Part shown: piece after piece, positions 7,237 through 14,616 of the stretch
Layout: each line of letters opens with the position of its first letter
Position numbering within the stretch: position 1 is the first letter of the stretch
Assembly (NCBI RefSeq): GCF_029688625.1
Contig: NZ_JARULC010000002.1
Coordinates: 248,001-312,000, forward strand
Origin: Qipengyuania marincola
GTDB taxonomy: Bacteria > Pseudomonadota > Alphaproteobacteria > Sphingomonadales > Sphingomonadaceae
Length of the DNA: 64,000 nt
Reading direction: 5' to 3'
Notes under the pieces: generated by a model
Told to the model about the DNA's origin: nothing
The model's input: only the letters and a program-made list of their open reading frames with translations
Databases searched by the model: none
Made by a program: the position numbers and the translations under genes

Positions 7237-7479
7237 ATGTTCGAGAAGCTACGCATCAAGGAACACATGGAAGTCGCCAGCGCGGAAGGCCAGCACGTCG
7301 GTACCGTGGACGCGGTCGAGAACGACGCCATCAAGCTGACGAAGTCCGACAGCGCCGACGACATGCATCACTTCCTCAGCCTCGACGATGTCGAGAAGAT
7401 CGACGACAATCGCATCTATCTGAAGGAAGGCGCACGCATTCCGTCGGGTCTTGGCAACAAGGCGACGATGGACGCCTGA
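7237..7479 (+). CDS. DUF2171 domain protein
   Basis: I choose the ATG at 7237 because GGGAA lies 6 bases upstream and because the upstream alternative at 7189 would overlap the EcfG promoter. The 80-residue product (MFEKLRIKEHMEVASAEGQH...) is a single small beta-barrel-like DUF2171 domain of the PRC-barrel type, with the pattern VGTVDAVENDAIKLTKSD. It is cytoplasmic and acidic. The function of DUF2171 is unknown; the stress promoter and its position beside the hydrophilin-like gene suggest membership of the general stress regulon. A perfect terminator hairpin follows. Confidence 0.82.
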   Translation: MFEKLRIKEHMEVASAEGQHVGTVDAVENDAIKLTKSDSADDMHHFLSLDDVEKIDDNRIYLKEGARIPSGLGNKATMDA

Positions 7480-7515
7480 ACCAGACAATAGATTTGGCCC
7501 GGAAAAGGGTCACTG

Positions 7516-7553
7516 AACCCCGCCGATCCCAGCGATCGGCGGGGTTTCTGTTT
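7516..7553 (+). terminator. Rho-independent terminator
   Basis: A perfect 13-bp stem, AACCCCGCCGATC (7516-7528) with GATCGGCGGGGTT (7534-7546), has a 5-base loop and is followed by TCTGTTT. It ends the DUF2171 transcript. Confidence 0.88.
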
Positions 7554-7631
7554 GTGCTGAATCGCGCGTTAGGAAAATCCTTACTCAGTTGCTGCGGACG
7601 GCGTTAAGGCGGCTTTGCGTAGGGCCGACGC

Positions 7632-8846
7632 ATGGAGGACACGACCCTCTCCCCCACCGCAGAGCTTCGGCGCATGGCCGAGGCCGAGCTTGCGCGCTCC
7701 CGGCCACCGGCGGTCTGGCCCGAGGCCCTGCGCACGGCCTGGCGGCAGGAACGGGCGCCGCACGTGGCGGGCCAGCTCAATTTCTTCTTCAAGATCGGGT
7801 TGGCGCTGGCCATCGCCTCGAGCCTGCTCGACCTCGTCGCGATCCCGGCCCTGGTCGGGCCCGCGCTGCTGCTGCGCCTGGCGACGATCGGTCCGCTCAC
7901 CGCACTCGGCTTGTGGTGCGTGAAGACGGGCCGGTTCGGCTCGGCCAAGGCGATCATGGTGCTCACCATCTCGCTCTTCGGCGTCAGCGCGATGTGGGTT
8001 TCGAGCTATGCAACGAGCGATGTGATCGCGCGCTACAGCATGGCGATCATCGTCCTGATGGTCATGGCGCTGTTCACCCTGCCCTTCACGCTGGGCGAGC
8101 GGCGGCGGTTTGCGCTCGTCTTCAGCCTCGCCACGGTGGTGGCCGGCCTCGGCCCCAATCCCCTGCCGACAATCCTCCTGCTGCAGCACATGGTGCTGAG
8201 CGCGATCGCGGGCCTTGGAGGCTTCGCCATCGCGCAACGCCTCGGCGACTACGAATCGCGCGAATTCCTGCGCAGCCTGAAGCAGCGTTTCGATCGCGAA
8301 GAGCTGGAGCAGAGCAATGCGCTGCTGCGAGAATTGTCGGAGAGCGACCCGCTGACGGGTCTCGCCAACCGGCGCAGCCTCGAGCGCGTGTTCGATGAAC
8401 AATTCTCGGATCGCGCTGCCGGGTCGGTGGTCTTGATGATGATCGACCTCGACCATTTCAAGGCATTCAACGACCGGCACGGCCACCAGGCTGGCGACCG
8501 ATGCCTGATGGAGGTCGCCCGCGAGCTCGAACGGTGTCTGTCCAGCCACGGCGGGCATGCCGCCCGGTTCGGCGGAGAGGAATTCGTCGCGGTATTCCTC
8601 GAACGGCCGGCGAGCGACGCGGCGGGCGTGGCGGAGGAACTGCGCGCCTCGCTCTCGCGCCTCGCCATTCCGACCGGCGCAAGCGCGGTGTGCGGCGTCA
8701 CCGCCAGCATCGGCGTGGTGCGCACGCAGCGTCCGCACACGATGGGCGAGCTGATCGCCCGCGCCGACGAAGCGCTCTATCGCGCGAAGCAGAACGGCCG
8801 GAACCGCGTCGAGGTGGCCTATGCGGCGCTTGAAGAATTGGGGTGA
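7632..8846 (+). CDS. membrane-bound diguanylate cyclase (GGDEF)
   Basis: A 404-residue protein that should make cyclic di-GMP from GTP. Residues about 48-200 form five or six transmembrane segments of an unrecognised sensor region, followed by a short helical linker (about 205-235) and a GGDEF domain. The signature is GGEEF at 314-318, with the upstream VLMMIDLDHFKAFND block intact, so the enzyme should be active. No RxxD inhibitory site is present where it belongs (about residues 305-308), which predicts weak product inhibition. A PilZ protein, a possible receptor, lies at 13483. The ATG has only a weak AGGG site. Confidence 0.92.
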   Translation: MEDTTLSPTAELRRMAEAELARSRPPAVWPEALRTAWRQERAPHVAGQLNFFFKIGLALAIASSLLDLVAIPALVGPALLLRLATIGPLTALGLWCVKTGRFGSAKAIMVLTISLFGVSAMWVSSYATSDVIARYSMAIIVLMVMALFTLPFTLGERRRFALVFSLATVVAGLGPNPLPTILLLQHMVLSAIAGLGGFAIAQRLGDYESREFLRSLKQRFDREELEQSNALLRELSESDPLTGLANRRSLERVFDEQFSDRAAGSVVLMMIDLDHFKAFNDRHGHQAGDRCLMEVARELERCLSSHGGHAARFGGEEFVAVFLERPASDAAGVAEELRASLSRLAIPTGASAVCGVTASIGVVRTQRPHTMGELIARADEALYRAKQNGRNRVEVAYAALEELG

Positions 8847-8890
8847 ATGCTTGGCCCGCCTCCGCCGGAAAGCGCCAAGGCTTGAATCAA

Positions 8891-8922
8891 ATGGACCCAG
8901 CGGCCTCAGCCACCGGGTCCAT
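8891..8922 (-). terminator. probable nrdA terminator
   Basis: ATGGACCC (8891-8898) pairs with GGGTCCAT (8915-8922), with a partly paired inner stem. Read on the minus strand the hairpin is followed by TTTGATTC. It lies about 40 bases after the nrdA stop codon and probably ends that transcript. Confidence 0.55.
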
Positions 8923-8963
8923 TCGTAAGTTACTCGTCTTCGCCGGGCATCGCTGCCACCTGG

Positions 8964-10988
8964 CTACTGGCAGGCGAGGCATTCCTCGTAATCGGTCTGC
9001 TCGCCGCCGGCGGCCAGTTCGTATTTCGCAGCGTCGGCGGTGTTGTCCGCCTCTACGCCGCCCGCGAAACCGGCGCGCTGCACGCTCTTGCTGCGCAGGT
9101 AGTAGAGCGACTTGATGCCCTTTTCCCACGCCTGGAAGTGCAGCATCATCAGGTCCCATTTGTCGACATCGGCGGGGATGAACAGGTTCAGCGACTGGGC
9201 CTGGTCGATGTAGGGCGCGCGGTCGGCGGCGAATTCGAGCAGCCAGCGCTGGTCGATCTCGAAGCTCGTCTTGAACGCGGCCTTTTCCTCAGCGCTAAGG
9301 AAATCGAGGTGCTGGACGCTGCCGCCCTTCTCGAGGATCGAGTTCCACACCGCGGTCGAGTTCTTCGACTTCTTGTCGAGGATCTTTTCCAGGTACGGGT
9401 TCTTCACCACGAAGCTGCCCGACAGGGTCTTGTGCGTGTAGATATTCGCCGGGATCGGCTCGATACAGGCGCTGGTGCCACCGCAGATGATGCTGATCGA
9501 GGCGGTCGGCGCGATCGCCATCTTGCAGCTGAAGCGCTCCATCGCCCCCATCTCTTCCGCATCGGGACAAGCGCCGCGTTCCTGCGCGAGAACCAGCGAA
9601 GCCTCTTCGGCCTTGCCGCTGATGTGCTTGAACATCTTCAGGTTCCAGACCTTGGCCATCGGGCTCTCGAAACCGATGCCCTTGGACTGGAGGAAGGAGT
9701 GGAAGCCCATCACGCCCATGCCGACGCTGCGTTCACGCATCGCCGAGTACTTCGCGCGGGCCATCTCGTCCGGCGCGCGGTCGATATAGTCCTGCAGCAC
9801 GTTGTCGAGGAAACGCATCACGTCCTCGATGAAGGTCTTGTCCTCGTTCCACTCGTCCCATTTTTCCAGGTTGAGCGAGGAGAGGCAGCACACCGCCGTA
9901 CGGTCGTTGCCGAGATGGTCGATGCCGGTCGGCAGGGTGATTTCCGCGCACAGGTTCGAGGTCGAAACCTTGAGGCCGAGTTCGCGGTGATGCTTGGGCA
10001 TCATGCGGTTCACGGTGTCGGAGAAGACGATGTAGGGCTCGCCCGTCGCGAGGCGGGTTTCGACCAGCTTCTGGAACAGCGAGCGCGCATCCACGGTCTT
10101 GCGGACGCTGCCGTCGCGCGGGGAGACGAGGTCGAATTCCTCGCCATTGCGCACGGCTTCCATGAAGGCATCGGTGACCAGCACGCCGTGGTGCAGGTTC
10201 AGCGCCTTGCGGTTGAAGTCGCCCGATGGCTTACGGATTTCGAGGAACTCCTCGATCTCCGGGTGCGAGACGTCGATGTAGCAGGCGGCCGAACCGCGCC
10301 GCAACGAACCCTGCGAGATGGCGAGCGTCAGGCTGTCCATCACGCGCACGAAAGGAATGATGCCGCTGGTCTTGCCGTTCAGGCCGACCGGCTCGCCGAT
10401 GCCGCGGACATTGCCCCAATAGGTGCCAATGCCGCCGCCCTTGGAAGCGAGCCACACATTCTCGTTCCAGGTATTCACGATCCCGTCGAGGCTGTCCGAC
10501 ACCGAGTTGAGATAGCAGGAAATCGGCAGGCCGCGCGTCGTGCCGCCGTTCGACAGCACCGGCGTTGCCGGCATGAACCAGAGGCGGCTGATATAGTCGT
10601 AGAGGCGCTGGGCATGCTCGGCATCGTCGGCGAAATAGTCCGCCACGCGGGCGAACAGGTCCTGGTACTTCTCGCCGGGAAGCAGGTAGCGATCGGTCAG
10701 CGTTTCCTTGCCGAATTCGGTCAGGAGGGCATCGCGGCTCTCGTCGATCTGCACGTCGAAGCGGCGATCGAGGACCTTCTTGGAATCCTCCTTCTGGGTG
10801 GCGGCCTTCATCGCGCCTGCCAGCGCTTCGCCAGCGGCGGCGCTGACCAGTGCATCGCTACCCGTATCGCCCTTGTCCATGCTGACCGCTTTCTCTGTCT
10901 TGCTGTCCTGCGTGGCAGGTTCCTCGGTGGTGTCCTGCACGTCCAGGTCGAGATCCATCGCCACGTCATCCCCGCTCTTGAAGTCCAT
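8964..10988 (-). CDS. nrdA: ribonucleoside-diphosphate reductase, alpha (catalytic) subunit
   Basis: A 674-residue class I R1 protein that reduces ribonucleotides with NrdB. Catalytic residues are all present: C158 (GLPISCYLN), N345, C347 and E349 (TSNLCAEITLPT), C367 or C368 (AVCCLSSLNL), the YY radical-transfer pair in SLYYLRSKS, and the C-terminal redox pair C670 and C673 (CLACQ). The first 75 residues are acidic and low-complexity instead of the usual ATP-cone, and the protein is about 90 residues shorter than E. coli NrdA. It is transcribed away from a 600-base upstream region. NrdB is not adjacent but lies downstream on the same strand. Confidence 0.95.
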   Translation of the reverse strand: MDFKSGDDVAMDLDLDVQDTTEEPATQDSKTEKAVSMDKGDTGSDALVSAAAGEALAGAMKAATQKEDSKKVLDRRFDVQIDESRDALLTEFGKETLTDRYLLPGEKYQDLFARVADYFADDAEHAQRLYDYISRLWFMPATPVLSNGGTTRGLPISCYLNSVSDSLDGIVNTWNENVWLASKGGGIGTYWGNVRGIGEPVGLNGKTSGIIPFVRVMDSLTLAISQGSLRRGSAACYIDVSHPEIEEFLEIRKPSGDFNRKALNLHHGVLVTDAFMEAVRNGEEFDLVSPRDGSVRKTVDARSLFQKLVETRLATGEPYIVFSDTVNRMMPKHHRELGLKVSTSNLCAEITLPTGIDHLGNDRTAVCCLSSLNLEKWDEWNEDKTFIEDVMRFLDNVLQDYIDRAPDEMARAKYSAMRERSVGMGVMGFHSFLQSKGIGFESPMAKVWNLKMFKHISGKAEEASLVLAQERGACPDAEEMGAMERFSCKMAIAPTASISIICGGTSACIEPIPANIYTHKTLSGSFVVKNPYLEKILDKKSKNSTAVWNSILEKGGSVQHLDFLSAEEKAAFKTSFEIDQRWLLEFAADRAPYIDQAQSLNLFIPADVDKWDLMMLHFQAWEKGIKSLYYLRSKSVQRAGFAGGVEADNTADAAKYELAAGGEQTDYEECLACQ

Positions 10989-11587
10989 AGTTTGCCCCGC
11001 CGTTCCTTCGCGTCTCGAACCCCCACAACACAGTGCAGGCGTTCCTTATGTGTTCGAGTCGGCGCGTTGGTCACACGCCTACCAGCTTGCGGGCTGCCGC
11101 GGGTGAAAACTTATCCCCTTTTTCCCCACAGCCCGGCCCGAATAACGGCGCCCGTCCAATATGGGAGCGAGCGCCGAAATAGCTAGGTCTTGTGGGTACC
11201 CCCAGGCAACCGACCACTAGATACTGAATCAGCGCGGACTCGGGCGCAAGAGGCTGAATGAAGATTTAATGCCGTTCGCATCGCGCCAGCCGGGGTGTCT
11301 TATGGTGCTGCAACGCAGCGACGCGTGGTCAAAGCTGGCTTCGCGCGGCGCGCAAGCCGGAAAACGCAATCGTGAAAAAAATTATGCGGGCAAAAATGAT
11401 CGGCCAGCCTTGCGGCTCATTCGAATCCGGGGGCGCAATTTTGGAATCCGATCTGATGCGCGCTTAGCGAACGCGGACCCCGTCGAAACGGGATCCGCTT
11501 GTCGTGACATTTCGGTGCGACCCCGACGCGGGACGGAATTCCCGCAGACGAACACCGCCCCGCGCCGAGACCTTTCCGGTCACCGGA
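10989..11587. other. long intergenic region upstream of nrdA
   Basis: This 599-base stretch between nrdA and the secreted paralog at 11588 holds no open frame with convincing codon use. It must contain the nrdA promoter. Around 11365-11405 it is visibly AT-richer (an A7 run followed by ATTATG). I see only weak NrdR-box-like sequence near 11180 and 11214 and do not call it. A hairpin sits at 11473-11498. Confidence 0.5.
11473..11498 (-). terminator. hairpin, possible terminator of the gene at 11588
   Basis: GCGGACCCCGT (11473-11483) pairs with ACGGGATCCGC (11488-11498) with one mismatch and a CGAA loop. It lies 90 bases beyond the stop of the minus-strand gene at 11588. There is no T-tract on the minus-strand exit side, so termination is uncertain. 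Confidence 0.35.
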
Positions 11588-12085
11588 TCAGGAAGCGGGA
11601 CGCGGCTCCGCATTCAGCGCCAGCACGGCCCGCTCGCGCGGGGAGGACGCGATGCGCCTCGCCTCGTCACGCGCCACCTTGCGCTGGAGCCGTTCGGCAT
11701 GGGCGTCACTGTTGGCGAAGATGATATTCGCCTGGATCACCTGGCCTTCCGCCACCCCCAGGGGCAGGGGTGCAAGGGTGGTGAGGCGTGCCACGGCCCG
11801 ACGACCGGCCCGGTCGATGCGAGTCGAGCCCGACTTGCGATAGGTGACGATATTGTCGGGCCGCCCATCCGCGCCTGCCGTGAACCGCACGCTCGTAGCT
11901 CCTGAATTCGCCCAGGGGGAGAAGAACTGGAGCCGGTTGAGCTGGTTGTTGAGATCGTCCTGCACATTCGAGACGAACACCGCATGCGATCTGGGAGACA
12001 CGATGATCTCCTGCGATGCCAGCGGGGTTGCGAGAATGGAGGCCGTGACGGCGATGGAAATCGCGAGAGTAACAAGCTTATTCAT
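11588..12085 (-). CDS. secreted TonB-C-like protein (paralog A)
   Basis: A 165-residue protein with a signal peptide (MNKLVTLAISIAVTASILAT, then PLASQ) and a TonB C-terminal-like fold in the mature part: VRFTAGADGRPDNIVTYRKSG, a conserved small-residue block, then VIQANIIFA. It lacks the membrane anchor and proline-rich arm of a true TonB, so it is probably a periplasmic protein with a TonB-like domain. It is a clear paralog of the gene at 13891 (shared order: FxxGxxxxGxP...SG...A...QANxIFA, then a charged helical tail). AAGGA lies 9 bases before the ATG and is inside an inverted repeat shared by both paralogs. Function unknown. Confidence 0.7.
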   Translation of the reverse strand: MNKLVTLAISIAVTASILATPLASQEIIVSPRSHAVFVSNVQDDLNNQLNRLQFFSPWANSGATSVRFTAGADGRPDNIVTYRKSGSTRIDRAGRRAVARLTTLAPLPLGVAEGQVIQANIIFANSDAHAERLQRKVARDEARRIASSPRERAVLALNAEPRPAS

Positions 12086-12087
12086 GG

Positions 12088-12116
12088 GATCATCCTTTCG
12101 TTCAAAGAGGATGATC
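12088..12116 (-). promoter_or_regulatory. leader inverted repeat covering the ribosome binding site of paralog A
   Basis: On the plus strand GATCATCCT (12088-12096) is inverted as AGGATGATC (12108-12116). On the minus-strand mRNA the right arm contains the Shine-Dalgarno AGGA, so folding would hide it. The distal arm is followed by GGCC. The same arms and GGCC precede the paralog at 13891, which makes chance unlikely. A thermosensor or protein-bound translational operator are both possible. Confidence 0.6.
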
Positions 12117-12394
12117 GGCCGCAGAGGGTATCACACAGACGTGCGACGGTATCATTGTAATTGCGATATCGGTCTATGGTCGATCAGCGTCGGAGGCTTC
12201 TGCGGACGCGCTCGACTGACATGGAAATTACGCCTTTGTGACAGCGTGTCAAATCGGGACTCCGAAGGTGTCGCGTTCTTCCAATCGCGCTGTTTTGCGA
12301 TTTCGACCGCGTAGCAATCGTGCGTGCCGCGCCAATTTCCGGTCGCCATCGCAACACGAAAGGACGCGACTCGCAGCCGGTTGCCGGTGATGGA

Positions 12395-13285
12395 TCAGCC
12401 GCGGTTCGCTCCCGCGTGCGCGGCGATGGCGCCAGCCACCTCGTCGACCAGTTCGAGAGGCAGATCGTGACCCCAGCCGGGAATCGTCTTCAGTTGCGCG
12501 CCGGGAATGGCGGCTGCGGTATCGCGCCCGCCCTCGACCGGGACCAGCGGATCGTCTTCGCCATGCAGAACCAGCGTGGGCACGCTCACATCCTTCAGCA
12601 TGGCGCGACGATCACCATCGGCCACGATGGCCGACAGGTGGCGGGTCGGCCCTTCGGGATAGATGCTGCGGCGAACGCTGGCGCGCGCCCGGTCGCGCAG
12701 CCGGTCCTCGGGCGAGGGATAGCCGGGTGAGCCGATGGTGCGCGCGAGCATGACGCCGTGGTCGACCAGAGCCTCTTCCTCCATGCTCTTGGGGCGGGTG
12801 ACGAGCGCCTTGAGCGCTTCGGGCTTCGCCGCGGGCAGTTTCGGATTGCCCGTCGTCGAGAAGATCGAGGTAAGCGACTTGCACCGCGCCGAGTGCCGCG
12901 CGGCCACGTGCTGGGCGATCATGCCGCCCATGCTGGCGCCGACGATGTGTGCCGCATCGATGTCGAGTGCATCGAGAAGGCCGACGCCATCATCCGCCAT
13001 GTCGGCCAGAGTATAGGGCACCTTCGGCGTGATACCGAGCTTGCTCAGGATCGTCATCTTGACGAGGCCCGGAGCTTTCACGCCATCGAACTTGTGGCTG
13101 AGGCCGATATCGCGATTGTCGTAGCGGATGACGCGAAACCCGTGACCCGCCAGTGCCTCGACCAGTTCGTCGGGCCAAAGCGTCAATTGCGCGCCGAACC
13201 CCATGATCAGCAACATCGGGTCCGCCCCCGGATCGCCGTGCTCTTCGTAGTGTAGTTCGATTCCATTCGCCTGCGCTTTGGGCAC
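12395..13285 (-). CDS. alpha/beta hydrolase
   Basis: A 296-residue cytoplasmic hydrolase of the alpha/beta fold. The nucleophile elbow is GASMGG with S118, the acid is in VLHGEDDPLVP, and the histidine is in GWGHDLP. The oxyanion-hole region MGFGAQ is at about 28-33. The start is a GTG with GGAGAG about 8 bases upstream. Substrate cannot be read: the family includes esterases, lactonases and C-C hydrolases. It is flanked by noncoding DNA on both sides and is probably monocistronic. Confidence 0.85.
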   Translation of the reverse strand: MPKAQANGIELHYEEHGDPGADPMLLIMGFGAQLTLWPDELVEALAGHGFRVIRYDNRDIGLSHKFDGVKAPGLVKMTILSKLGITPKVPYTLADMADDGVGLLDALDIDAAHIVGASMGGMIAQHVAARHSARCKSLTSIFSTTGNPKLPAAKPEALKALVTRPKSMEEEALVDHGVMLARTIGSPGYPSPEDRLRDRARASVRRSIYPEGPTRHLSAIVADGDRRAMLKDVSVPTLVLHGEDDPLVPVEGGRDTAAAIPGAQLKTIPGWGHDLPLELVDEVAGAIAAHAGANRG

Positions 13286-13482
13286 CCGTCTCTCCGTTCG
13301 ATCAAGAATATTGCCGAACCCGCAATTCAGGGCATCGGCGGCCGTTTGTCCACCGGCAATGCACGCGCGATTATGGTTATAAAATCCTTACCGAATGCTG
13401 CGCATTTGTCGCAACCATACAAGCCATCGGTTCGCGCATCGTCCAAAGGCCATGCGTGAGCCGCGATCCGGGATGGGTATCT

Positions 13483-13812
13483 ATGGACCGCAGGAAAGAG
13501 TTCCGCATTGTCACGCGCGAGGATGTTCGTGCCACGATCGCCGGCGTCGATGGCCAGTTCCGCCTGCGCAACCTGTCGCAATCGGGCTGCCTGATCGAAG
13601 GATCATCGATCCCGGCGGACATCGGCATACCGATCAAAATCGTGCTGTCCGCAGACCTGTCGGTCGACGGGCAGATCGCCTGGCAATTGGGCGACAGCAT
13701 GGGGATTTTTTTCGACAGCCCTATCGCGCTGGAGGTCGTCCGCAGCTTCGCGCTCGATGACTGGCCGACGCGTACCGACTGGAACTACGCGCGGATCGCG
13801 CGCGAAACATAG
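13483..13812 (+). CDS. PilZ domain protein (c-di-GMP receptor)
   Basis: I choose the ATG at 13483 (109 residues), which places the PilZ signature at the very N-terminus: DRRKEFR carries the RxxxR motif and NLSQSG the (D/N)xSxxG motif. Both c-di-GMP-binding motifs are intact, so binding is expected. A GTG at 13456 would add nine residues and is a possible alternative. The domain occupies the whole protein, so it is probably an adaptor that acts through a partner. The diguanylate cyclase at 7632 is a possible source of ligand. A hairpin follows at 13830. Confidence 0.85.
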   Translation: MDRRKEFRIVTREDVRATIAGVDGQFRLRNLSQSGCLIEGSSIPADIGIPIKIVLSADLSVDGQIAWQLGDSMGIFFDSPIALEVVRSFALDDWPTRTDWNYARIARET

Positions 13813-13829
13813 ACCGCCTGCCAATATGC

Positions 13830-13859
13830 GACGAGCCGCAAGCAAAGCCGCGGCTCGTC
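13830..13859. terminator. hairpin between convergent genes
   Basis: GACGAGCCGC (13830-13839) pairs perfectly with GCGGCTCGTC (13850-13859) around a 10-base loop. It lies between the stops of the PilZ gene and the minus-strand paralog B and may act as a bidirectional terminator, though neither side has a clear T-run. Confidence 0.5.
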
Positions 13860-13890
13860 ACTAGTTGGGGCGGATCGCGCCGGTAAGCGC

Positions 13891-14385
13891 TCAACCGCCA
13901 AGCATGATCACATCCGGTGCGCCATTGGCGGCAATCCGCGCCTGATCGACACGATCGAGCTCGGCCTTGAGTTCGGCCTTCTCGCGATCGTTGCGCGCGA
14001 AGATGAGATTGGCCTGATACACGGCGGCCCGCGCATCGGGCAGCGGCGCTTCGTCAAAACCGCGCAGGCTGCGCACAGCAAAGCGCGATGCATAGGCGGC
14101 GCGTCGTGCGCCCGAATGATGCAGCGTCTGCAGGTTGGTGGGCTTGCCCTCCTCGTCCAGAGTGAAACGGATCTGCACGATCGCGGTCATCGGACCTTGG
14201 TTGCGAAACCCGTCGGAGCGAATGAGCTTGCGATCGAGTTGCGCGTTCATGTCGGCTTTCCACTCGTTCAGCGACTGGGTCGGCGAGCGGACGACGATAT
14301 CCTGCTCGCCCCCGGCGGATACCGGAACGGCGAGGGCCGCGGCGCTGGCGGTGGCGGCAAGGGCGAAAGTCAGTAGGGTCTTCAT
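13891..14385 (-). CDS. secreted TonB-C-like protein (paralog B)
   Basis: The start is set at the ATG at 14385 because GGAGG lies 10 bases upstream and the product then begins with a signal peptide (MKTLLTFALAATASAAALAV, PVSAGG). An upstream in-frame ATG would add 37 residues that do not fit. The 164-residue product has the same TonB C-terminal-like pattern as paralog A: VQIRFTLDEEGKPTNLQTLHHSG, then AVYQANLIFAR and a charged tail. It probably acts in the periplasm; function unknown. The shared leader inverted repeat and shared architecture show duplication of the whole transcription unit. Confidence 0.7.
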   Translation of the reverse strand: MKTLLTFALAATASAAALAVPVSAGGEQDIVVRSPTQSLNEWKADMNAQLDRKLIRSDGFRNQGPMTAIVQIRFTLDEEGKPTNLQTLHHSGARRAAYASRFAVRSLRGFDEAPLPDARAAVYQANLIFARNDREKAELKAELDRVDQARIAANGAPDVIMLGG

Positions 14386-14387
14386 CG

Positions 14388-14419
14388 GATCATCCTCCAT
14401 CGAAATTTGCGGGATGATC
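14388..14419 (-). promoter_or_regulatory. leader inverted repeat covering the ribosome binding site of paralog B
   Basis: On the plus strand GATCATCC (14388-14395) is inverted as GGATGATC (14412-14419), followed by GGCC. The repeat arms are identical to those before paralog A, while the loop differs in length and sequence (16 bases here, 11 to 13 there). The right arm in the mRNA borders the GGAGG site. Conserved arms with a diverged loop are what selection on structure would leave. Confidence 0.6.
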
Positions 14420-14616
14420 GGCCATGTCTGGACCGTAAGCCGAGCACAGTCCCAATAGCTCGTGCAAAGGCTTGATGGTCGATCGGAGCCGGCCACATGG
14501 GGGTAGGACCGGCTCCACGAACCAGACAGCAGATACGTAATATATTTACAAATGGTGCTCTACAGGCGACCGATTATTATCTATCGGCTACATGCGTCAT
14601 CGACGAAAGGCGATGA

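Noticed and set aside
9138..11186. Plus-strand frame of 682 codons opposite nrdA
   Set aside because: Antisense of a certain gene; no domain, biased His/Val/Asp composition typical of a reverse-frame shadow.
11180..11229. NrdR-box-like sequences upstream of nrdA (near 11180-11195 and 11214-11229)
   Set aside because: They match the 16-base consensus at only about 9 and 11 positions and lie 34 bases apart rather than the usual whole helical turns, so I do not call them.
11269..11724. Plus-strand frame of 151 codons in the nrdA upstream region
   Set aside because: Overlaps the 3' part of the well-supported paralog A, is arginine-rich and has no ribosome binding site or motif.
12152..12349. 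Minus-strand frame of 65 codons between the hydrolase and paralog A
   Set aside because: No ribosome binding site, no motif and unusual composition; the interval is better read as noncoding.
14485..14516. GGAGCCGG/CCGGCTCC inverted repeat downstream of nadB as a terminator
   Set aside because: The loop is 16 bases and there is no T-tract on the minus-strand exit side, so I mention it but do not call it.
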